NCBI GenBank assembly: GCA_964020085.1
Contig: OZ026597.1
Span: forward strand, 17,510,109-17,574,108
Direction: 5' to 3'
DNA: 64,000 nucleotides
Source: Micromussa lordhowensis
Taxonomy: Eukaryota; Cnidaria; Anthozoa; Scleractinia; Lobophylliidae
Shown: positions 48,682 through 61,490 of the stretch, piece after piece
Layout of the letters: every line of letters begins with the position of its first letter
Numbering within the stretch: the stretch's first letter is position 1
The notes under the pieces: model-generated
Database searches by the model: none
Told to the model about the DNA's origin: nothing
What the model saw: the letters and a program-made list of their open reading frames with translations, nothing else
Made by a program: the position numbers and the translations under genes

Positions 48682-49214
48682 ATACCTGCTAGCAGGCTAC
48701 TGCCCTCTTTCCTCGAACAAACGGTAAATCTTGTTGAACGCGTCATCTACCGTCAGTAGATAGTACACAACACAAACACTCCCTATTCGTCCCAGTTGTG
48801 TAAGTCTAATGGTCACATTGATGGTCGTCTTATACTAGCGAGCAGGCAATCTGGTTTGGAATTTCTCGCATAAAATGTGGAATTCCAAACCAAATCACTA
48901 GCTCGCTGGCTTCTGATTCTCCTACCACCAGGCAACGAACGATAAATCAGATGAGTATGGTGAAATTCCAAACCAGAATACCTGCTAGCAGGCTACTGCC
49001 CTCTTTCCTCGAATAAACGGTAAATCTTGTTGAACGCGTCATCTACCGTCAGTAGATAGTACACAACACAAACACTCCCTATTCGTCCCAGTTGTGTAAG
49101 TCTAATGGTCACATTGATGGTCGTCTTATACTAGCGAGCAGGCAATCTGGTTTGGAATTTCTCGCATAAAATGTGGAATTCCAAACCAAATCACTAGCTC
49201 GCTGGCTTCTGAAG

Positions 49215-51290
49215 CTCGCTGGCTTCTGATTCTCCTACCACCAAGCAACGAACGATAAATCAGATTCAGTCTGAAAGTTGTGAGTTTTAAAGAGGAGCAT
49301 TGTCAGCGTTTGGGTCTTGCTTGTTAGACAAAGTCATCATATTGCCGGTAATCCTAGCGAGCAGACAATCTGGTTTAGATGTTTCTCGCATGAAAGAATT
49401 CTTGCTCGCAGATGAATCCGATTTAAACGATGGAATCCGATTGACTTTGTCTTTGTTCCCAGGAAAAAATCATACACCACAAAAACACCCTTCTGATGTT
49501 TGTGTTGACGACGTGTGTCAAATGATCGATAAGTGCAATGGTAGCGTCATGCCGATGGTCCTCCTAGAGGGCAGACTCTATGAGATTTTCGCATGAAACT
49601 TGTAATTCCAAACCAAAATTTCTGCTCACAGGCTGTAGCCCTCCTTTCTCCAATACACGGATTGAATTGGTTAGGTATTACTATAGTAAAAGCTACACCA
49701 CAAAAGCACCCTTAGTTTTCCTGATGTGTGTGTTGACCACGTGCGTCAAATGAAGTGAGTGTAATAGTCACATCATGTTTTATTCCTGCTAAGCAGGCTC
49801 TCTGCTTTGGAGTTTCTCGCATAAAACGTGAAACTCCAAACCAGAATTCCTGCTCCCAGGCTGTAGCCCTCCATCCTCCAATAAATAGTACTTCTTGAAG
49901 TTTTTAAGCTGACGAATTTTTAAAAACCGTGTTTAAATAAAGATTAAAATAAAATAAATAAAAATAAAAGAGTACACAGCAAAGACACTCCCTATTTTTC
50001 CGCCGCGTATTGAATAACATTTCGAAGTGTAATGGCCCCACAGTTGGTCGTCCTAGCGGGCTGCAGTCTGGTTTAGAATCCGATACCAAATGACAAGGTC
50101 GCAGGATTTGTCAATGAACGATGAAATTCGGTTGAATTTATCAAAAACACTGAATTCAAAACCAAACCACTTCCACGCAGGCCTTTGTTTCTCCTTCCAC
50201 CAACGACCGAGACATCAGGCTCAGTCTGAAAGGGAAAATATGTCAGCGTCCGTTTTTTTCTTTTTGGATAGACCGTCTCAGTTTTGGTGCTTAGCTATAG
50301 GAATAGTGGTTTCGATATCATGCAAGATAAGAGTTTCTCTGTCTGCTCTTTAACATTATACACCTCTCGTTGCTGCTAGCTATTATAATTGTGCTGCTAA
50401 CCTTCGTGCTCCCCACGAGTATCCAGGGTGTGTTTACCACGTTTTTAAAATGATATGAGCGCCAGGTGTAAAAATAAAAATTAAAGAGTTTGAATTTGTC
50501 AGCTACCACTAGCACAAGCTACACCTCAAAACACCGTTCGTTTTTCTCTTGTGTGTGTTGACCACGCCGTGTCAAATGATTTAAGCGTAACGGTCCTATC
50601 ATGTTGAGGTCCTGCTAAGCTGACTCTCTAGTTTGGATTTTCTCGCATTAAACGTGAAATTCCAAATCAGAGTTCCTGCTCGCAGGCTATAGTCTTTCAT
50701 CCTCCAGTAAATGCTGAATCTGGTTGAATCTGTCATCTACCGTCAGTAGAAAGTACACGGCAAAAATGCCCCCTATTCTTCGCAGTTGGTGGAAGGACAT
50801 AAGTTTGATGGTCACATTGATGGTAGTCCTATACTAGCAAACAGATAATGTCAATGTGGTTTGGAACTTCTTGCATTAAATGTGGAATTCTAAATTAAGT
50901 CACTTGCTCGCAGGTTTGGGATCTACGTTCGTTTCTCTCACGTGTCCAGTGTTGATCACGCCGTGTCAAATGATTTAAGCGTAACGGTCCTATCATGTTG
51001 AGGTCCTGCTAAGCAGACTCTCTGGTTTGGATTTTCTCGCATTAAACGTGAAATTCCAAACCAGAGTTCCTGCTCGCAGGCTATAGTCCTCCATCCTCCA
51101 GTACACGGGGAATCTGGTTGAATCTGTCACCTACCGACAGTAGAACGTACACGGCAAAAACACTCCCTATTCTTCACGCCTGATTGAAGGACATAAATCT
51201 GATGGTCACATTGGTGGTTGTCCTATACTAGCGTGAAAACAAGGTGGTTTGGAACTTCTTGCATAATATGTGGAATTCTAAACCCAATCA
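49215..51290. repeat. Array block Y, copy 1
   Basis: About 2.1 kb repeated at 52990-55070 with an offset of about 3,776 bp and very few differences, such as a poly-T of different length near 54030. It includes a diverged tail module. Confidence 0.88.
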
Positions 51291-52835
51291 CTTGCTTGCC
51301 GACCTTGGTTCTTCTTTAGTCAACGAGCGATGAAATCCGGTTGAATTGAATGTGTCCGGTGTTGACCACGCCGTGTCAAATGATTTAAGCGTAACATGTT
51401 GAGGTCCTGCTAAGCAGACGCTCTGGTTTGGATTTTCTCGTATAAAACGTGAAATTCCAAACCAGAATTCCTGCTCGCAAGCTATAGCCCTCCTTCCTCC
51501 TGGACAGGGTGGATTTCGTTTTTATCAGAGGGCATCTACCGTCAGTAGAAAGTCTACAACGAAACACTCCCCATTTTTCTCAAGAGGGTTAAATTAAGGA
51601 CATAAGTCTAATGGTCACATTAATGGTCGTCAGCCCTATTCTAGCCAAGAGACAATGTGGTTTGGAACCTCTCGCATTAAATGTGGAATTCCAAACCAAA
51701 TCGCTTGCTCGCAGGGTTTGGTTCTCTTTTTGTCATCGAACGATGAAATCCAATGTAATTTGCCAGCTACCGCCAGTAGGAAAGTGCACCGCAAAAACTG
51801 GCACCCTTCGTTTATTCTAGTGATTGTGTTTACCACGTGTGTCAAATGATATAAGTGTATCGGTCACATTACGCTGAGGTCCTGCTAAGCAGACTTTCTG
51901 TTTCGGAGTTTCTCGCATGAAACGCAAAATTCCAAACCAGAGTTCCTACTTGCAGGCTATAGCCCTCCTTCTTCTAACAAATGATGAATCCATATTAACT
52001 TGTCATCTACCATAATCAGACAGGAGGAGCCTGCATCAGTAGAAAGTACACAACAATGACACTCCGGCTATTCTTCCCACCAGCCTCGAATGACATACGG
52101 TCTAATGGTCACATTGATGGTCATCCTAGCGCGCGGATAATCTGGCTTGGAGCTTCTCGCATTAAATGTGGAATTCCACAACACTCGACGGCAGGCTTTG
52201 TTTCTCCCTTCAGCTTCAATGAACGATCAAATCCGATTGAATTTATCAGCTACCATTGGTAAAACTGAAGCTCATTGCAAACACACCCTTTTGTTTTTCT
52301 CATGCGTGTAACTGTAGCGATGATATCTTGTTAAGGTCCTGCTAGGTAGAATCTGGTTTGGAGTTTCTTGTGTGAGACGTGAGATTAAAAACCAGAATTA
52401 GGGCTAATAATAAAGGGTTGATCTGGTTGAATCATAGGGCATCTACCGTCAGTAGAAAGTCTACAGCGAAAACACTCTATTTATTCCAACAGTGTCGAAA
52501 AAATCTAATGATTACATTATTGGTGATCCTAGCGAGCAGAGAATCAGGTTAAGAGTTTCTCGCATAAAACGCGAAATTCCAGACCGGAATTCTTGCTCGC
52601 AGGTGAATCCGGTTAAAAAGATGAAATCCGATTGAATATGTCAGCTATTACCAGGAACAAATACACCACAAACGATCGATAATTGCAGCGGTATCGTCGT
52701 GTTAAGGTCCTGTTAAGCAGACTCTCTGGTTTGGAGTTTCTCGCATGAAACGTGAAGTTCCAAACCAGAATACCTGCTAGCAGGCTACTGCCCTCTTTCC
52801 TCGAATAAACGGTAAATCTTGTTGAACGCGTCATC
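50950..52835. repeat. Array block X, copy 2
   Basis: Partner of 45120-47010. It overlaps the right end of block Y copy 1 (49215-51290), so the duplications are nested rather than simple. Confidence 0.85.
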
Positions 52836-52989
52836 TACCGTCAGTAGATAGTACACAACACAAACACTCCCTATTCGTCCCAGTTGTGTAAGTCTAATGG
52901 TCACATTGATGGTCGTCTTATACTAGCGAGCAGGCAATCTGGTTTGGAATTTCTCGCATAAAATGTGGAATTCCAAACCAAATCACTAG

Positions 52990-55070
52990 CTCGCTGGCTT
53001 CTGATTCTCCTTCCACCAAGCAACGAACGATAAATCAGATTCAGTCTGAAAGTTGTGAGTTTTAAAGAGGAGCATTGTCAGCGTTTGGGTCTTGCTTGTT
53101 AGACAAAGTCATCATATTGCCGGTAATCCTAGCGAACAGACAATCTGGTTTAGATGTTTCTCGCATGAAAGAATTCTTGCTCGCAGATGAATCCGATTTA
53201 AACGATGAAATCCGATTGACTTTGTCTTTGTTCCCAGGAAAAAATCATACACCACAAAAACACCCTTCTGATGTTTGTGTTGACGACGTGTGTCAAATGA
53301 TCGATAAGTGCAATGGTAGCGTCATGCCGATGGTCCTCCTAGAGGGCAGACTCTATAAGATTTTCGCATGAAACTTGTAATTCCAAACCAAAATTTCTGC
53401 TCACAGGCTGTAGCCCTCCTTTCTCCAATACACGGATTGAATTGGTTAGGTATTACTATAGTAAAAGCTACACCACAAAAGCACCCTTAGTTTTCCTGAT
53501 GTGTGTGTTGACCACGTGCGTCAAATGAAGTGAGTGTAATAGTCACATCATGTTTTATTCCTGCTAAGCAGGCTCTCTGGTTTGGAGTTTCTCGCATAAA
53601 ACGTGAAACTCCAAACCAGAATTCCTGCTCCCAGGCTGTAGCCCTCCATCCTCCAATAAATAGTACTTCTTGAAGTTTTTAAGCTGACGAATTTTTAAAA
53701 ACCGTGTTTAAATAAAGATTAAAATAAAATAAAATAAAAATAAAAGAGTACACAGCAAAGACACTCCCTATTCTTCCGCCGCGTATTGAATAACATTTCG
53801 AAGTGTAATGGCCCCACAGTTGGTCGTCCTAGCGGGCTGCAGTCTGGTTTAGAATCCGATACCAAATGACAAGGTCGCAGGATTTGTCAATGAACGATGA
53901 AATTCGGTTGAATTTATCAAAAACACTGAATTCAAAACCAAACCACTTCCACGCAGGCCTTTGTTTCTCCTTCCACCAACGACCGAGAAATCAGGCTCAG
54001 TCTGAAAGGGAAAAATGTCAGCGTCCGTTTTTTTTTTTTTTGGATAGACCGTCTCAGTTTTGGTGCTTAGCTATAGGAATACTGGTTTCGATATCATGCA
54101 AGATAAGAGTTTCTCTGTCTGCTCTTTAACATTATACACCTCTCGTTGGTGCTAGCTATTATAATTGTGCTGCTAACCTTCGTGCTCCCCACGAGTATCC
54201 AGGGTGTGTTTACCACGCTTTTAAAATGATATGAGCGCCAGGTGTAAAAATAAAAATTAAAGAGTTTGAATTTGTCAGCTACCACTAGCACAAGCTACAC
54301 CTCAAAACACCGTTCGTGTTTCTCTTGTGTGTGTTGACCACGCCGTGTCAAATGATTTAAGTGTACCGGTCCTATCATGTTGAGGTCCTGCTAAGCTGAC
54401 TCTCTAGTTTGGATTTTCTCGCATTAAACGTGAAATTCCAAATCAGAGTTCCTGCTCGCAGGCTATAGTCTTTCATCCTCCAGTAAATGCTGAATCTGGT
54501 TGAATCTGTCATCTACCGTCAGTAGAAAGTACACGGCAAAAATGCCCCCTATATTCTTCGCAGTTGATGGAAGGACATAAGTTTGATGGTCACATTGATG
54601 GTAGTCCTATACAAGCAAACAGATAATGTCAATGTGGTTTGGAACTTCTTGCATTAAATGTGGAATTCTAAATTAAGTCACTTGCTCGCAGGTTTGGGAT
54701 CTACGTTCGTTTCTCTCACGTGTCCAGTGTTGACTACGCCGTGTCAAATGATTTAAGCGTAACGGTCCTATCATGTTGAGGTCCTGCTAAGCAGACTCTC
54801 TGGTTTGGATTTTCTCGCATTAAAGGTGAAATTCCAAACCAGAGTTTCTGCTCGCAGGCTATAGTCCTCCATCCTCCAGTACACGGTGAATCTAGTTGAA
54901 TCTGTCACCTACCTTCAGTAGAAAGTACACGGCAAAAACACTCCCTATTCTTCACACCTGATTGAAGGACATAAATCTGATGGTCACATTGGTGGTTGTC
55001 CTATACTAGCGTGAAAACAATGTGGTTTGGAACTTCTTGCATAATATGTGGAATTCTAAAGAAAATCACT
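52990..55070. repeat. Array block Y, copy 2
   Basis: Partner of 49215-51290. Confidence 0.88.
53576..53620. repeat. Type A hairpin with a compensated stem change
   Basis: Left arm TCTGGTTTGGAGTTTC (53576-53591), right arm GAAACTCCAAACCAGA (53605-53620). Relative to the usual stem, A became G on the left and the paired T became C on the right, so pairing stays perfect over 16 bp. Confidence 0.9.
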
Positions 55071-55463
55071 TGCTTGCAGGCCTTGGTTCTTCTTTCGTCA
55101 ACGATCGATGTAATCCTGTTGAATTTGTCAGCTACCACTAGTCAAAGCTACACCGCTAAAACACCGATCGGTTTTCTCATGTGTCCGGTGTTGACCACGC
55201 CGTGTCAAATAATTTAAGCGTAACATGTTGAGGTCCTGCTAAGCAGACACTCTGGTTTGGATTTCCTCGCATAAAACGTGAAATCCCAAACCAGAATTCC
55301 TGCTCGCAAGCTATAGCCCTCCTTCCTCCAGTACAGGGTGAATTCGGTTTCCATCAGAGGGCATCTACTGTCAGTAGAAAGTCTACGACGAAAACACTCG
55401 CCATTTTTCCCAAGAGGGTCAAATTAAGGAAATAAGTCTAATGGTCACATTAATGGTCGTCAG

Positions 55464-55616
55464 CAAATATTAAGTGAGAAACAAGGAGTTCGCCATACCA
55501 AGATTTAACACGACTACATATGGCAAGCATTCCATGAGATACACTGGCCCTAAGTTATAGAGTCTAATACCCAAAAATATAAGAGACCTTACCACATTAT
55601 CTGTTTTCAGGCAGCG
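55464..55616 (+). pseudogene. LINE fragment captured inside an array unit
   Basis: 153 bp matching part of the LINE end at about 56190-56340 with a few changes, spliced between two array sequences. The right junction shares GCAGCG (55611-55616) between the LINE and the array, a microhomology join. The left junction follows GGTCGTCAG. Confidence 0.85.
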
Positions 55617-56062
55617 GTATCATCGTGTTAAGGTCCTGTTAAGCAGAATCTCTGGTTTGGAGTTTCTCGCATGAAACGTGAAGTTCCAAACCAGAATACC
55701 TGCTAGCAGGCTACTGCCCTCTTTTCTCGAATAAACGGTAAATATCTTGTGGAACGTGTCATCTACCGTCAGTAGATAGTACACAACAAAAACTCTCCCT
55801 ATACTTCCCAGTTGTATCTAGGGACATAAGTCTAATGGTCACGTTGATGGTCGTCTTATACCAGCGAGCAGGAAATCTGGTTTGGAATTACTCGCATTAA
55901 ATGTGGAATTCCAAACCAAATCACTAGCTCGCTGGCTTCTGATTCTCCTACCACCAAGCAACGAACGATAAATCAGATGAGTATGGTGAAATTCCAAACC
56001 AGAATACCTGCTAGCAGGCTACTGCCCTCTTTCCTCTAATAAACGGTAAATCTTGTAAAAAT

Positions 56063-56596
56063 CAGATGAGTATGGCTAATCTGTGCACCCTGCGTAACAG
56101 ACGGTTACAGGATATGGATGTTCTTATGTACACAAAAAACAACATCTGTCCGAAATATCTTACAGACCTTTTCCATATGACAGACACCAAATATTCATTG
56201 AGAAACAAGGAGTTTGCCATACCAAGATTTAATACGACTACATATGGCAAGCATTCCATGAGATACACTGGCCCTAAGTTATGGAGTCTAATACCCAAAA
56301 ATATAAGAGACCTTACCACATTATCTGTTTTCAGGCAGCGTATTAGAAAACTTGACCTAGTTTCCTTAATGGCTGATACTCACTGCTCTAAATGCATTTT
56401 ATGTCAAACATAACAGACATTTTAGTATTTTATTGTATTGTAAATAGTCTATTCATATTTTGTTTTGACTATTGTAAATAGGTTTTTCAATTATTTATTT
56501 AGTTAGCTTAATTAACTTATCCATAGTGTCCCCATTTAGTGGTTGTTTACTGCTATTCAAGTTGACACTTAAATAAAGGTATTCATTCAAAGGTAT
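56063..56596 (+). pseudogene. LINE ORF2 C-terminus and 3' end inserted in the array
   Basis: The frame at 56066-56413 reads LRNRRLQDMDVLMYTKN, KYLTDLF, TKYSLRNKEFAIPRFNTTTY, then RYTGPKLWSLIPKNIRDL and a final CSKCILC. This is a typical CR1-type LINE C-terminus. An approximately 180-bp 3' UTR follows, ending in AATAAAGGTATTCATTCAAA. It is 5'-truncated. No clear target duplication was found, so limits are approximate. Confidence 0.82.
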
Positions 56597-57500
56597 TCAG
56601 TCTGAAAGTGGTGAGTTTTAAAGAGGAGCACTGTCAGCGATCATGTCTTGCTTGTTAGACGAATTGTCTCATTTTCGGTGCATGGCTGTGGAAACTTACG
56701 TTAGTTTTGCTTCTTTTTCATTATTTAATCTAATGATGTATACAATCAGTTTAATTGATGCTCCGCACCCTCACAAAAACGCAGTTACACTGCCGTTTTG
56801 GGGTAATATCGAGCCTGGTAAAAATCAATCAGATTAGCGAATATTATTATAGTTTTAATTGGTTATAGCAATGACTCAACCAGCACATTCCTTAGGTAAC
56901 CCTCTTTTTCATGTATTATCTTTAGATACTACAAAGATCAAAGTTCCTCTGTTTGTTCTCAAGTATTTTGCACCTCTCGTTGGCGCCCAATATTTTGATT
57001 GTGCTGTTAACCTGCGATGATACCCTCCCTTCATTTTTACTGAAAAGCTACACCGCAAAAACACCCCTTAGTTTTTCTGATGTGTGTGTTGACCACGTGT
57101 GTCAAATGAAGTGATTGTAACAGTCACATCATGTTGTATTCCTGCTAAGCAGGCTTTCTGGCGTGAAGTTTCTCACATAAAACGAGGAATTCCAAACCAG
57201 AATTCTTGCTCGCAGGTGAATCCGGTTAAAAAGATGAAATCCGATTGAATAGACCCATTTCAGTAATTCCCAATCCGGAGGACAAACAATGGCTGTTTTC
57301 TCCCCTGAGAGAAACAAACCTTTCAAATGCAAAACAATCTTATTGTTTTGTCCTCCAGATTGGGAATTAACTGACATGGGTCTATATGTCAGCTCTCACC
57401 AGTAAAAATACACCACAAAAACAACTTTCTGATCACTCCCATGTGTCAAATGATCGATAAGTGCAACGGTATCATCATCAGTTAAGGTCCTGTTAAGCAG
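56590..57500. repeat. Array block Z, copy 1 (tail module plus MITE-bearing unit)
   Basis: Repeats at 60590-61490 with an offset of about 4.0 kb. It includes a tail module, a type A hairpin and the 133-bp MITE. Confidence 0.85.
57251..57383. mobile_element. 133-bp MITE in an array unit, copy 1
   Basis: The ends AGACCCATTTCAGT and ACTGACATGGGTCT are inverted. Inner arms pair through CCCAATCCGGAGGACAAA. An empty version of the same array site exists near 46806-46824 (GATTGAATATGTCAGC); comparison shows a 2-bp AT duplication. Confidence 0.85.
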
Positions 57501-58609
57501 ACTCTCCGGTTTGGAGTTTCTCGCATTAAAGGTGAAATTCCAAACCAGAATACCTGCTCGCAGGCTACTGCCCTCTTTCCTGGAATAAACGGTAAATCTT
57601 GTTGAACGTGTCATCTACCGTCAGTAGATAGTACACAACAAAAACACTACCTATTCCCAGTTGTGTCTAGGGACATAAATCTAATGGTCACATTGATGGT
57701 CGTCTTATGCTAGCGAGCAGGCAATCTGGTTTGGAATTACTCGCATTAAATGTGGAATTCCAAACCAAATCACTAACTCGTAGGCTCTTGATTCTCCTAC
57801 CACCATGCAACGAACGATAAATCAGATTCAGTCTGAAAGTTGTAAGGTTTTAAGAGGAGCACTGTCAGCGATCATGTCTTGCTTATTAGACGAATTGTCT
57901 CATTTTCGGTGCATGGCTGTGGAAACTTACGTTAGTTTTGCTTCTTTTTCATTATTTAATCTAATGATGCTCAGCACCCTCACAAACACGCAGTTACACT
58001 GCCGTTTTGGGGTTATATCAAACCTGGTAAAAATCAATCAGATTAGCGAATATTATAATAGTTTTAATTGGTTATAGCAATGACTCAACCAGCACATTCC
58101 TTAGGTAACCCCCTTTTTCATGTAGTACGTCTTTAGATACTACAAAGATCAAAGTTTCTCTGTTTGCTCTGAAGCATTTTGCACCTCTCGTTGGCGCTTA
58201 ATATTATGATTGTGCTGTTAACCTGCGATCATACCCTTCATTTCTACTAACCCGATGATAGATTAGTAGTAATTACAATGCAAAAACACCCCATCGTTTT
58301 CTCCACCGGTATCTAGCGTTTATTCACCTCGTTTGTTAAATGATATAAGCGTAAGGCGTACGGCAACATCATGTCACTAGCCCTGCTAAACAGCCTCTCT
58401 GGCTTGGCGTTTCTCGCATGAAAGGTGAAATTTCAAACCCCCCCCCCCCCGCCCTCTTCCTAAAAAAAATGATAAATCCGGTTGAACAGGTCACCTACCG
58501 TCAGTAAAAGAACACTACAAAGCACCCCTTCGTTTTTCTGATGTTGCGTCGACCACTGCGGGTCAATGATGGATGTGTAACTGTGACATCATGTTGAGGT
58601 CCTGCTAGG

Positions 58610-58950
58610 CAGACTCTCTGGTTTGGAATTTCTCGTATTAAACGTGAAATTCCAAACCAGAGTTCCTGCTCCCAGGCTATAGCCCTCCATCTTCTAACAA
58701 ACGGTAAGTCCGGTTGAACTTGTCATCTACCGTCCAAAGTACACAGCAAAAAAAAATACTCGTCCCACGCGTGGTGAATAACAGAACTCTAATGGTCAAA
58801 CTGGTGGTCGTCCTAGCGAGCAGACAATCTGGTTTGGGATCAATTCTCGCATTAAATGTGGATCCCAAATCAAATCACTAGGTCACAGGCTTTGGTTGTC
58901 CTTTGATGGATTTGTAACCCTCACATCATGTTGAGGTCCTGCTAAGCGGA
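58610..58950. repeat. Array block W, copy 1 (compensated hairpin variant)
   Basis: Repeats at 61510-61830. It contains a type A hairpin, a shortened linker with an A-run, and the GGGATC/GATCCC type B hairpin. Confidence 0.85.
58831..58871. repeat. Type B hairpin with two compensated stem changes
   Basis: Left arm GGTTTGGGATC (58831-58841), right arm GATCCCAAATC (58861-58871). Usual type B arms read GGAATT and AATTCC at the equivalent place. Two stem positions changed in matched fashion; one more pair is a G-T wobble. The same variant is present at about 61718-61758 through block duplication. Confidence 0.88.
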
Positions 58951-59761
58951 CTCTCTGGCTTGGAGTTTCTCGCATTAAAGGTGAAATTCCAAAGCAGAAT
59001 ACCTGCTCGCAGTCTATAGCCCTCCTTCCGTTAGCAATCTGTGAATCCGGGTGAATTTGTGATCTACCGCAACTGAGGGAGTTAACTGCTAAGATCCTAA
59101 ACAATATGATATAGACAGTTTGTGTGTTTGCCATAAACCTAATGGTCGCATTGGCCGCCTTCCAAGCGTACACTCTCTAAGCCTTATTCAGGGGGATGGT
59201 CTGAGTATCCGATATTCCGTTAATTTATGGCCTAAATATGCCGCATCCGTTAATTTTTTGTAGGTTAGTAGAGAGCATACTGGAAAAACAACCTTTCTTG
59301 TTTGTCAAGGGTATCTAGGGTGTGTTTACCACGCTTTGTACTTGATGTAAGCGCCAGGCATTAAGTGTCGTATCCAAACTAAATTGCTTGCTCGCAAGTT
59401 TGGTCCTCCTTATATCAACGAAAAATGATATCCAGTTAAATTTGTTAGCTACCACTAGTAAATTAGTAAACTGCAAAAACACCCCTCGTTTTCCTGACGT
59501 CACGGTATGGTGAGCACGTGTGTCAAACGATACAAGTGTAACGATCACATCATGTTTAGGTCCTGCTAAGCAGACTGTCTAGTTTGGAATTTCTCACATG
59601 AAACGTGAAATTCCAAACCAGAATTCCTGCTCGCAGGCTATAGCTCTCCTTCCTCAAATATATAAACGATGAAATCCGATTGAATTTGTTAGCTACCACC
59701 AGTAAAGAACACCCTTCGTTTTTCTGATGTGGGCGTTGACCACGTGTGTGAAATGATTTAA

Positions 59762-60148
59762 GGCGGGGGTAAACGTGAATTTAAGTGAAATTTTGGTAAG
59801 TTTAAAGAGAGGTTGAAAGGGGAAAAAAGGGTTATGGAACACCACCAGACAGTTGCCGACCGCACAATGGCACCCGGAGTGTATCTACCAGTTTTTAATT
59901 TCAAACTCTAATTTTAAAACAACAACAAATCTTCAAAATTTCCTATTTCCATCAATTTTACTAATCCTTTGAGAAAAACTATTTCTCTCCAAATATACCT
60001 AAAAATCACCACAAAATTTACAAAACAACCCAAAACATAGATATGTGAGATGAGCAGAGAGATTCTTGATCGCTTGAAACGTAAACAAGATATTTGCATT
60101 AAAAACATAATACCCGGCCAAAATACGGCTTTCATGTTTACCCCCGCC
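59762..60148. mobile_element. 387-bp piggyBac-like MITE with TTAA target duplication
   Basis: The ends GGCGGGGGTAAAC and GTTTACCCCCGCC are inverted, flanked by TTAA at 59758-59761 and 60149-60152. The uninterrupted array sequence GATTTAAGTGTAACGGTC occurs in many other units and is exactly restored by removing the element plus one TTAA. TTAA specificity and precise duplication point to piggyBac-type transposition. Confidence 0.9.
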
Positions 60149-60589
60149 TTAAGTGTAACGGTCGCATCATGTTGAGGTCCCGCTAAGGAGTATCTCTGGC
60201 TTGGAATTTCCAAAAATGATCTATAAGTGCAACGGTATCATCATCAGTTAAGGTCCTGTTAAGCAGACTCTCCGGTTTGGAGTTTCTCGCATTAAAGGTG
60301 AAATTCCAAACCAGAATACCTGCTAGCAGGCTACTGCCCTCTTTTCTCGAATAAACGGTAAATATCTTGTTGAACGTGTCATCTACCGTCAGTAGATAGT
60401 AGATAGTATACAACAAAAACACTCCCTATTCTTCCGAGTTGTGTAAGTCTAATGGTCACACTGATGGTCGTCTTATGCTAGCGAGCAGGCAATCTGGTTT
60501 GGAATTTCTCGCATTAAATGTGGAATTCCAAACCAAATCACTTGCTCGCTGGCTTTTGATTCTCCTACCACCATGCAACGAACGATAAA

Positions 60590-61490
60590 TCAGATTCAGT
60601 CTGAAAGTTGTAAGGTTTAAAGAGGAGCACTGTCAGCGTTTGGGTCTTGCTTGTTAGACGAATTGTCTCATTTTCGGTGCATGGCTGTGGAAACTTACGT
60701 TAGTTTTGCTACTTTTTCATTATTTAATCTAATGATGTATTCAATCAGTTCAATTGATGCTCAGCACCCTCACAAACACGCAGTTACACTGCCGTTTTAG
60801 GGTAATATCGAGCCTGGTAAAAATCAATCAGATTAGCGAATATTATTATAGTTTTAATTGGTTATAGCAATGACTCAACCAGCACATTCCTTAGGTAACC
60901 CTCTTTTTCATGTATTATCTTTAGATACTACAAAGATCAAAGTTCCTCTGTTTGTTCTCAAGTATTTTGCACCTCTCGTTGGCGCCCAATATTTTGATTG
61001 TGCTGTTAACCTGCGATGATACCCTCCCTTCATTTTTACTGAAAAGCTACACCGCAAAAACACCCCTTAGTTTTTCTGATGTGTGTGTTGACCACGTGTG
61101 TCAAATGAAGTGAGTGTAACAGTCACATCATGTTGTATTCCTGCTAAGCAGGCTTTCTGGCGTGGAGTTTCTCACATAAAACGAGGAATTCCAAACCAGA
61201 ATTCTTGCTCGCAGGTGAATCCGGTTAAAAAGATGAAATCCTATTGAATAGACCCATTTCAGTAATTCCCAATCTGGAGGACAAACAATGGCTGTTTTCT
61301 CCCCTGAGAGAAACAAACCTTTCAAATGCAAAACAATCTTATTGTTTTGTCCTCCAGATTGGGAATTAACTGACATGGGTCTATATGTCAGCTCTCACCA
61401 GTAAAAATACACCACAAAAACAACTTTCTGATCACTCCCGTGTGTCAAATGATCGATAAGTGCAACGGTATCATCATCAGTTAAGGTCCT
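60590..61490. repeat. Array block Z, copy 2
   Basis: Partner of 56590-57500. At its right end it joins a copy of block W (61510-61830, matching 58610-58950 at an offset of 2,887 bp). Confidence 0.85.
61250..61382. mobile_element. 133-bp MITE in an array unit, copy 2
   Basis: Same element at the same position of a duplicated unit, about 4.0 kb from copy 1, with a base difference in the left arm (CCAATCTGG versus CCAATCCGG). It was carried by duplication, not inserted twice. Confidence 0.85.
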
